A stretch of DNA of 64,000 nucleotides from an uncultured beta proteobacterium. GTDB lineage: Bacteria > Pseudomonadota > Gammaproteobacteria > Burkholderiales > Burkholderiaceae_C. The stretch spans positions 39,731 through 103,730 of the forward strand of contig CAIMSP010000154.1 in NCBI GenBank assembly GCA_903844215.1, read 5' to 3'. Position numbers and translations under genes: made by a program. The stretch's first letter is position 1. Each line of letters starts with the position of its first letter. The notes beneath the pieces were generated by a model. The model did not search any database, had not been told where the DNA came from, and worked only from the letters and a program-made list of their open reading frames with translations. Below are positions 55,324 through 64,000 of this stretch, piece after piece.

Positions 55324-55382
55324 AAACGAAGCAAAAGGAATCGACACAGGGTAAATACCAAGTGATAACGAAACAAAACGAA
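55324..55382. promoter_or_regulatory. Candidate GlpR operators (phased ACGAA repeats) with promoter
   Basis: ACGAA occurs at 55326-55330, 55368-55372 and 55378-55382, with AGGAA at 55336-55340. Each pair is exactly 10 bases apart, one helical turn. A possible sigma-70 promoter for glpS, TCGACA (55341-55346), 17 bases, GATAAC (55364-55369), is overlapped by the second pair. Reverse copies (TTCGA/TTCGT) follow at 55397-55410. Confidence 0.55.
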
Positions 55383-55441
55383 CAATAATAGCGGGGTTCG
55401 AATGGTTCGTTCGGGGGTTTCTCAATGGCAAAGGGCTTGCG

Positions 55442-56533
55442 ATGCAGTTGACGCTAGAGCGCATCACTAAGGCGGTGGGTCCGCAGACCTGGCTGTACGA
55501 GCTGGATCTGGCGCCGCGCAGCGGCGCGGTCACGGTCTTGCTAGGTGCCACGCAGTCGGGCAAGACCAGCCTGATGCGCATCATGGCCGGGCTGGATGCG
55601 CCCTCCGCAGGCCGGGTACTGGTGGACGGGCAAAGCGTGGTGGGTGTGCCGGTGCGCGAGCGCAATGTCTCCATGGTGTACCAGCAATTCATCAACTACC
55701 CCTCGCTCAGGGTGCGCGACAACATTGCCTCGCCGCTCAAACTGCGCGGCGAAAAAAACATCGAGCAGCGGGTGCGGGAATTGGCCGAGAAGCTGCACAT
55801 CGAGATGTTCCTGGACCGCTACCCTGCCGAGCTCTCGGGCGGGCAGCAGCAGCGCGTGGCGCTGGCGCGGGCCATGGCCAAGGGCGCACCGCTGATGCTG
55901 CTGGACGAGCCGCTGGTGAACCTGGACTACAAGCTGCGCGAAGAGCTGCGCGACGAGCTGACCGCCTTGTTTGCCGCGGGCGACTCCACCGTGATTTACG
56001 CCACCACCGAACCTGGTGAGGCGCTGCTGCTGGGCGGCTACACCGCCGTGCTGGATGCGGGCGAGTTGCTGCAATACGGCCCCACGGCCGAGGTGTTTCA
56101 TGCGCCGGCCTCCATCCGCGTGGCGCGCGCCTTCAGCGACCCGCCGATGAATCTGCTGACTGCCAGTGCGGCTGCCGGTGGCGTGCAACTCACCCGCGGA
56201 CCCTTGCTGCCCCTGGCCTTACCCTCCGTACCCCCAGGCGCACTGACCGTGGGCATGCGCGCCAGCGCCCTGCGCGCCAAGGAGCAGCCCGGCGATGTGG
56301 CGCTGGCCGGCAAGGTGGAGCTGGCCGAAATCTCCGGCACCGACACCTTTGTGCACTTTGACACGGCCTTGGGCGAACTGGTGGCACAGCTCACCGGGGT
56401 GCACCACTTCGGCTTGGGCCAAGCGGTCAGCTTCTATTTCAACCCGGCGGCGGTCTATGTGTTTGACGCGCAGGGCATGTTGCTGCTGGCCCCCGTGCGC
56501 GGCAATGCCGGCAGCAGCGGCAAAGGACTCTGA
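55442..56533 (+). CDS. glpS: Glycerol ABC importer ATPase GlpS
   Basis: The 363-residue ABC ATPase of the MalK/UgpC class has Walker A GATQSGKTSLM, the Q-loop MVYQQFINYPSLRVRDNIASPL, signature [15 protein letters not shown], Walker B LMLLDEPLVNLDYKLR and a C-terminal TOBE/OB domain. The Walker A carries Gln-Ser before GKT, which is the GlpS form. GlpS works with GlpT as an unequal ATPase pair in the glycerol importer known from Rhizobium leguminosarum. It is the first gene of glpSTPQUV-glpD, divergent from glpR. Confidence 0.93.
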   Translation: MQLTLERITKAVGPQTWLYELDLAPRSGAVTVLLGATQSGKTSLMRIMAGLDAPSAGRVLVDGQSVVGVPVRERNVSMVYQQFINYPSLRVRDNIASPLKLRGEKNIEQRVRELAEKLHIEMFLDRYPAELSGGQQQRVALARAMAKGAPLMLLDEPLVNLDYKLREELRDELTALFAAGDSTVIYATTEPGEALLLGGYTAVLDAGELLQYGPTAEVFHAPASIRVARAFSDPPMNLLTASAAAGGVQLTRGPLLPLALPSVPPGALTVGMRASALRAKEQPGDVALAGKVELAEISGTDTFVHFDTALGELVAQLTGVHHFGLGQAVSFYFNPAAVYVFDAQGMLLLAPVRGNAGSSGKGL

Positions 56534-56534
56534 T

Positions 56535-57607
56535 ATGGCACGCATAGAACTCGACCTGGCACACGCCTACCGGGCCAACCCACAGCAGGACAGCGACTAT
56601 GCCCTGCTGCCGCTGAAAATGACCTTTGACGATGGCGGCGCCTACGCCCTGCTCGGCCCCTCGGGCTGCGGCAAGACCACGCTGCTCAACATCATGTCGG
56701 GGTTGGTGACGCCTTCGCAGGGCCGTGTGCGCTTTGACGGCAAAGACGTCACCGGCTTCACGCCGCAGCAGCGCAATATCGCCCAGGTGTTCCAGTTTCC
56801 GGTGATCTACGACACCATGACGGTGGCCGAGAACCTGGCGTTCCCGCTGCGCAACCGCAAGATGCCCCCCGAGCAGATCAAGCAGCGCGTGGGCGCGATT
56901 GCCGAAATGCTGGAGATGAGCGGCCAGCTCAACCAGCGCGCTTCGGGTCTGGCGGCGGACGCCAAGCAAAAGATCTCTTTGGGCCGCGGCCTGGTGCGCC
57001 CGGATGTGTCGGCGGTGCTGTTTGACGAGCCGCTGACCGTGATCGACCCGCACCTGAAGTGGCAGCTGCGGCGCAAGCTCAAGCAGATCCACCACGAGCT
57101 CAAGCTCACGCTGATCTACGTCACCCACGACCAGGTAGAGGCGCTGACCTTTGCCGACCAGGTGGTGGTGATGACGCGCGGACGCGCCGTGCAGGTAGGC
57201 TCGGCGGCCGACCTGTTTGAGCGCCCCAGCCACACCTTTGTCGGCCACTTCATCGGCTCGCCCGGCATGAACTTTCTGCCCGGAAGCATGACGGCGGCGG
57301 GCTTTCACACGGCGGGCACCACCGTGGCGGCGCCCGCGGGACGTGACTTGCTGGACGGCGAATTCAAGCTGGGCGTGCGCCCGGAATATGTCAGCCTGGC
57401 CAGCACCAATGCCGAGGGCGCCCTGGCCATGACCGTGAGCCAGGTACAGGACGTGGGCACGCATGTGATCGTTAGCGCCAAACGTGAAGGCCACACCGTC
57501 AAGGCGCGTCTGGCGACCAACAGCACCCATCTGGCCACAGGCGACACCGTCTGGCTGCAGGTGATGGGCGAGCACACTTGCTTCTATAAAAACGAGGAGA
57601 TCGTGGC

Positions 57608-57611
<4 letters not shown>
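56535..57611 (+). CDS. glpT: Glycerol ABC importer ATPase GlpT
   Basis: The 358-residue ABC ATPase has Walker A GPSGCGKTTLL, the Q-loop QVFQFPVIYDTMTVAENLAFPL, and Walker B AVLFDEPLTVIDPHLK. The signature position reads LAADAKQKISLGRGL, where the usual LSGGQ is replaced by LAADAKQ; this substitution is the known peculiarity of this importer's second ATPase. It starts one base after glpS ends. The name GlpT here is the rhizobial ABC component, not the E. coli antiporter. Confidence 0.92.
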
Positions 57612-58493
<882 letters not shown>

Positions 58494-58501
<8 letters not shown>

Positions 58502-59306
58502 GCCGAAATTCCAGAAACGCAGCGTGTTTCTGCTGCTCTACATCGTGTTTGCGCTGTTGCCCATCTATTGGATGATCAACATGTCGTTCAAGACGAACAA
58601 CGAAATCGTGGCCGGTTTCTCGCTGTTCCCCGAGCACTTTACCTGGGCGAATTACCACACCATACTGACCGATCCGTCCTGGTACACAGGCTATATCAAC
58701 AGCCTGATCTATGTGGCCATCAACACGCTGATCTCCATCACCGTGGCACTGCCCGCAGCCTATGCGTTTTCGCGCTACAGCTTCCTGGGTGACAAGCATG
58801 TCTTCTTCTGGCTGCTGACCAACCGCATGACGCCACCGGCCGTGTTCTTGCTGCCCTTCTTTCAGCTCTACACCACGGTGGGTTTGATGGACACGCATCT
58901 GGCTGTGGCGTTGGCGCACCTGCTGTTCAATGTGCCGCTGGCGGTGTGGATTCTGGAAGGCTTCATGAGCGGCATTCCGCGCGAAATTGACGAGACGGCG
59001 CATATCGACGGCTACTCCTTCCCGCGCTTTTTCATCCGCATCTATATCCCGCTGATCAAGGCCGGGGTGGGTGTGGCGGCCTTCTTCTGCTTCATGTTCA
59101 GTTGGGTGGAGTTGCTGTTGGCGCGCACGCTGACCAGCGTCAACGCCAAGCCCATCGTGGCCATCATGACGCGCACCGTTTCGGCCTCGGGCATGGACTG
59201 GGCCACCCTGGCGGCTGCCGGGGTGCTGACCATCGTGCCCGGTGCCATCGTGATCTGGTTTGTGCGCAACTACATCGCCAAAGGCTTTGCGATGGGTCGC
59301 GTTTAA
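58494..59306 (+). CDS. glpQ: Glycerol ABC importer permease GlpQ
   Basis: The 270-residue membrane protein is a MalG/UgpE-type permease: FLLLYIVFALLPIYWMINMSFKTNNEIV and the contact loop EIDETAHIDGYSFPRFFIRIYIPLIKAG. The ATG at 58494 lies within the last codons of glpP. In this operon the name refers to the rhizobial permease, not the E. coli glycerophosphodiesterase of the same symbol. It is followed by glpU after 17 bases. Confidence 0.94.
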
Positions 59307-59323
59307 GTTGAGAGGAATTGCGC

Positions 59324-59632
59324 ATGTTTGAATGGATGGCCTGGACCACCCCGGTGGTCGTATTTTTTTGCTGCATTGGTCTGATGCTGGCGGGTATGAC
59401 GGTGTGGGAAATCAAGGCGCCCACCACGCTGCGCAAGGGCTTCTTGCCGATGGAGACCACCCGCGGCGACCGCTTGTTTATCGGCCTGCTCAGCGCGGCC
59501 TATGTGAACCTGGCCTTTGTGGGTGTCAGCGGCCGCCTGACCGAATGGATGAGCCTGGAGGCCGAGCCCTCGATCTGGATCAGCTTTGTGCTGTCCATGG
59601 CGGTGCTGGGCCTGGTGCTGCGCAAAGGCTAG
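59324..59632 (+). CDS. glpU: Small membrane protein GlpU (DUF2160)
   Basis: The 102-residue protein has three hydrophobic helices (about residues 8-28, 50-68 and 78-98) with WEIKAPTTLRKGFLPMETTRGDRLFIGLL between them, which identifies DUF2160. In Rhizobium the gene at this place is glpU. Its function in glycerol uptake is not known; because of its size and location it may be an accessory subunit of the importer. The ATG at 59324 has GAGAGGAA upstream. Confidence 0.9.
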   Translation: MFEWMAWTTPVVVFFCCIGLMLAGMTVWEIKAPTTLRKGFLPMETTRGDRLFIGLLSAAYVNLAFVGVSGRLTEWMSLEAEPSIWISFVLSMAVLGLVLRKG

Positions 59633-59713
59633 ACATTTTCCCGCTGCAGCTCGTATTCCCCTGGAGCTGCTGCATCTTCCCAACAGGGGTTTAACCAAAC
59701 GAGGAGATTGACA

Positions 59714-61444
<1,731 letters not shown>

Positions 61445-61505
61445 GCCAAACCGCAACCACGCAGTTGTGAGCGACGGTGGCGCGCGTGCGCTGCTGTCGC
61501 CTTGC

Positions 61506-61536
61506 GCGGGGGCCTGGTCCAGGCTCCCGCAGTTTT
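61506..61536 (+). terminator. Hairpin between glpV and glpD
   Basis: GCGGGGGCCT (61506-61515) pairs with AGGCTCCCGC (61521-61530), with one G-U pair, around GGTCC. Only four T follow (61533-61536), so it is probably a partial terminator that lowers glpD expression relative to the importer or stabilises the upstream transcript. Confidence 0.55.
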
Positions 61537-61565
61537 CCCCAAACGATTGAAATTTGAAAAACGCT

Positions 61566-63188
61566 ATGGCTTTTGTCGCTGCGCCGCTGCACACCACACG
61601 CCAGGACCTGTTGGCCCGTTTGGCGCAGGACCGGGTCTATGACCTCGCCGTGGTCGGGGGTGGCGCCACCGGCTTGGGCGTGGCCTTGGATGCCGCTGCG
61701 CGCGGCTTTAGCGTGGTGCTGCTGGAGTCGCATGACTTTGCCAAGGGCACCTCCTCGCGCGCGACCAAGCTGGTTCATGGTGGCGTGCGCTACCTGGCGC
61801 AAGGCAATATTTCCCTGGTACGCGAGGCCCTGCACGAGCGCACCACCCTGCTGCGCAATGCGCCCCATCTGGCACAGCCGCTGGCCTTTGTGGTGCCGTC
61901 CTACCATTGGTGGGAGGCGCCGTTTTACGGCGCCGGCTTGACGCTGTACGACCTGTTGGCCGGCAAGGCAGGCCTGGGTAAAACCAGATTTTTAGGTTCC
62001 GCCGCCACGATCAAATCCCTGCCCACCGTGCGCAGGGAAGGGCTCAAGGGCGGCGTGGAGTATTGGGACGGTCAGTTCAACGACGCGCGTCTCGCCCTGG
62101 CCTTGGCCCGCACGGCGGCCACGCGTGGCGCGCTGCTGGTGAATTACTGCGCCGCCACCGGCCTCTTGTATGAGGGCGCAAAGATCTCTGGACTGCAGGC
62201 GCAGGACAGCATCAGTGGGCAAAACTACCGAGTGCGTGCCCATTGCGTGGTCAACGCTGCCGGCGTCTGGGTGGACGCCCTGCGCGAAATGGACAGTGAG
62301 GCGCACAGTGCCGGCGGCGGACGCGCGATTCAGGCCATGGTGGCTCCGAGCCAGGGCGTGCACATCGTGGTGGACCGCAGCTTTCTGGACTCCGACACGG
62401 CGCTGATGGTGCCCAAGACCTCGGACGGCCGGGTGCTGTTTGCCGTGCCCTGGCTGGGCAAGGTGATTCTGGGCACCACGGATACGCCGCGCAATGACCT
62501 GGCGCGTGAGCCGCTGGCCTTTGCGCAAGAAGTGGAATTCATATTGCGAGAATCGGCACGCTATCTGCGCCGCGCGCCCACACGCGCCGACATCAAAAGC
62601 ATTTGGGTGGGCTTGAGGCCCCTGGTCAAGCCCCAGGATGACGACGGCGAAAGCACCAAGGCCCTGAGCCGGGAACACACGGTGATCGTCAGCCGCAGTG
62701 GCCTGGTCACCGTCACCGGTGGCAAATGGACCACCTACCGCGCCATGGCCGAGGATGTGCTGGAAAAATGCGCCGAAAAGGGACTGCTGGAGTCGCGGCC
62801 CGCCGGGCAGACGCAGGACTTGCGGCTGGTGGGTGCGGATTCTCAATCCGGGCTGACGCCGGTTTCGGTCAGCAAGACCGAAGGCCCCCATTCCTATGGC
62901 AGCGAAAAGCCTCTGCTGGACCCTATTGCGGGCGCCGATCGCTGGCTGGCGGATGGCTTGAGCGAGGCCATGGTGCGCTTTGCGGCCCGCTATGAGTATG
63001 CGGTGACCGTCGAAGACATGCTGGCGCGCCGCTCTCGACTGCTCTTCCTGGATGCCCGTCTGGCCGCCCAATTGGCCCCGCGCGTGGCCGAAATCCTCAA
63101 GGAAGAGACCGGTCTCGACCCCAAACTGGACGAGTTTGTCGAGTTGGCGGCGCAATACCTGCGAATTCCCGGCAAGAGCCTGGAGTAA
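61566..63188 (+). CDS. glpD: Glycerol-3-phosphate dehydrogenase (FAD)
   Basis: The 540-residue flavoprotein matches aerobic GlpD: FAD motif LAVVGGGATGLGVALDAAARGFSVVLLES, FAKGTSSRATKLVHGGVRYL, GVEYWDGQFNDARL, and GRVLFAVPWLGKVILGTTDTP. It oxidises glycerol-3-phosphate to dihydroxyacetone phosphate at the inner membrane, passing electrons to the quinone pool. The ATG at 61566 is chosen; an in-frame TTG lies four codons upstream, and no strong ribosome-binding site marks either. It completes the glycerol pathway with glpK. Confidence 0.94.
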   Translation: MAFVAAPLHTTRQDLLARLAQDRVYDLAVVGGGATGLGVALDAAARGFSVVLLESHDFAKGTSSRATKLVHGGVRYLAQGNISLVREALHERTTLLRNAPHLAQPLAFVVPSYHWWEAPFYGAGLTLYDLLAGKAGLGKTRFLGSAATIKSLPTVRREGLKGGVEYWDGQFNDARLALALARTAATRGALLVNYCAATGLLYEGAKISGLQAQDSISGQNYRVRAHCVVNAAGVWVDALREMDSEAHSAGGGRAIQAMVAPSQGVHIVVDRSFLDSDTALMVPKTSDGRVLFAVPWLGKVILGTTDTPRNDLAREPLAFAQEVEFILRESARYLRRAPTRADIKSIWVGLRPLVKPQDDDGESTKALSREHTVIVSRSGLVTVTGGKWTTYRAMAEDVLEKCAEKGLLESRPAGQTQDLRLVGADSQSGLTPVSVSKTEGPHSYGSEKPLLDPIAGADRWLADGLSEAMVRFAARYEYAVTVEDMLARRSRLLFLDARLAAQLAPRVAEILKEETGLDPKLDEFVELAAQYLRIPGKSLE

Positions 63189-63373
63189 GGATGAGTCTGC
63201 CGGTGTTCACCGGTCGATGGCCTGGGTCCGCGCCCGCCGCAGCCGCCCAGGGCTGCCGTGCGCGACGTGGCGCGCAGGCACGGCGACCACGCCCGCACGA
63301 GCCAAGGATTGCGCTGCTTGCCCGGGCTCTGGCATCATGCGCGCTTCTTCCTTCCTTTGAATGGCGGCGCCGC

Positions 63374-63811
63374 ATGTCCAACCCCCAAGCCAACCTCATG
63401 CTGCAACCGGTGCTGGCCCTGCTCATTTGGACACTGGTGATGTGGCTCTGGATGCTGCTCACGCGCGTCCCCGCCATGATGGCGCTGCGCATCGTGCTCG
63501 ACCCCAAGCTGGCACCCAAGGAGCTGACCCAGTCCCTTCCGGCCAGGGTGCGCTGGAAGGCCGACAACTACAACCACTTGATGGAGGCGCCGACGCTGTT
63601 CTACGCTGCGGCGCTGGTGCTGGCCTTGACCGATCCGACGAATGCTTTGGCGCGCAACGCCGCCTGGGCCTATGTGGCACTGCGCGTCGCGCACAGCCTG
63701 GTGCAGTCGCTGGTGAACCACATCCCCACGCGCCTGCTGCTGTTTATCGCGTCCACCGTCGCACTGGCAACGCTGGTGTGGTGCGGTGCACGCGCGGTTT
63801 TCGCGGCCTAA
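63374..63811 (+). CDS. MAPEG-family membrane protein
   Basis: The 145-residue protein has four hydrophobic helices: LQPVLALLIWTLVMWLWMLLTRVPAMM at the start, RWKADNYNHLMEAPTLFYAAALVLAL in the middle with the family motif NYNHLMEAPTLFY, then AWAYVALRVAHSLVQSLVNH and the final helix. MAPEG proteins include glutathione-dependent membrane enzymes, but bacterial members of this type are uncharacterised. The ATG at 63374 is preferred; the open frame extends 61 codons upstream into GC-rich DNA without family similarity. Confidence 0.9.
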   Translation: MSNPQANLMLQPVLALLIWTLVMWLWMLLTRVPAMMALRIVLDPKLAPKELTQSLPARVRWKADNYNHLMEAPTLFYAAALVLALTDPTNALARNAAWAYVALRVAHSLVQSLVNHIPTRLLLFIASTVALATLVWCGARAVFAA

Positions 63812-63839
63812 GCGCCGGGCGAAAAAACGATCCGTTGGC

Positions 63840-64000
63840 GGCGCCGCAGTGCCGCGCATCTTCGGGCCGGGGGTGAATTCGGCGCATCGCGTTGTTGCGC
63901 CGCCTCGCTTGGGGCCCGCCCAAGCTTCGCCGGCGCGCCTAGCGCTGCATCCGAATGCACCCCCGTCGCGCCCACGCCCAAAGTCCGACAGGCTGCTAGG
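63840..64000. repeat. Structured repeat running into the window edge
   Basis: The final 160 bases hold nested inverted repeats: CGGGGGTGAATTCGG (63868-63882) with CCGAATGCACCCCCG (63951-63965), GGCGCA/TGCGCC (63881-63901), and GCTTGGG/CCCAAGC (63908-63925). The last bases, ending CGACAGGCTGCTAGG, are the reverse of the motif at 10819 and resemble the degenerate copy at 11650. No gene is seen from 63812 to the end. Confidence 0.6.

Overview
The window is about 64 kb of GC-rich, gene-dense chromosome. Gene content (atpDC, mnmG-rsmG-parA-parB, rdgC, a RutR-type pyrimidine regulon, a rhizobial-type glpSTPQUV glycerol transporter) and short intergenic repeats suggest a betaproteobacterium of the order Burkholderiales, most likely a Comamonadaceae member related to Rhodoferax, Polaromonas or Hydrogenophaga. 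No ribosomal RNA, tRNA, CRISPR array, prophage or transposase gene was seen.

Layout. 0-0.7 kb: end of the ATP synthase operon (atpD 3' end, atpC) with a strong terminator. 0.7-16 kb: a LemA/TPM membrane-protein operon, small enzymes, a split MacA/MacB-type exporter, a secreted NUC1 nuclease, an aldo/keto reductase, and a gcdH plus CoA-transferase pair for glutaryl-CoA metabolism. Two kinds of CTAG-bordered repeats sit exactly at gene ends here. 15.95-16.33 kb: an unusually AT-rich gap with five tandem TAG triplets and DnaA-box-like sites. 16.3-21.7 kb: NnrU, a ubiquinone hydroxylase, a Spy-like chaperone, rdgC and a Crp/Fnr regulator. 21.9-27.7 kb: mnmG, rsmG, a LysE exporter, parA, an alpha/beta hydrolase and parB, with a perfect parS site inside mnmG. 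This segment looks close to the replication origin.

28.5-52.9 kb is a large nucleobase and nitrogen scavenging region. On the plus strand lie an NMT1-like ABC importer, a RutR-like regulator, a DUF1028 protein, a complete dipeptide-type ABC importer and a cytoplasmic gamma-glutamyltransferase. On the minus strand lie preT, preA, dihydropyrimidinase, an N-carbamoyl amidohydrolase, a four-gene BMP-type nucleoside ABC importer and cytosine deaminase. These enzymes give the path cytosine to uracil to dihydrouracil to N-carbamoyl-beta-alanine to beta-alanine. The two outer operons (NMT1-like importer and preT) each carry a sigma-54 -24/-12 promoter followed, exactly 17 bases later, by a RutR-type palindrome. 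I consider this matched arrangement the most informative regulatory signal in the window.

53-63.2 kb is a glycerol locus: glpK and glpR on the minus strand, and glpSTPQUV (ABC glycerol importer) with glpD on the plus strand. A control region between them holds helically phased ACGAA repeats. The window ends with a MAPEG-family protein and a structured repeat that continues past the edge.
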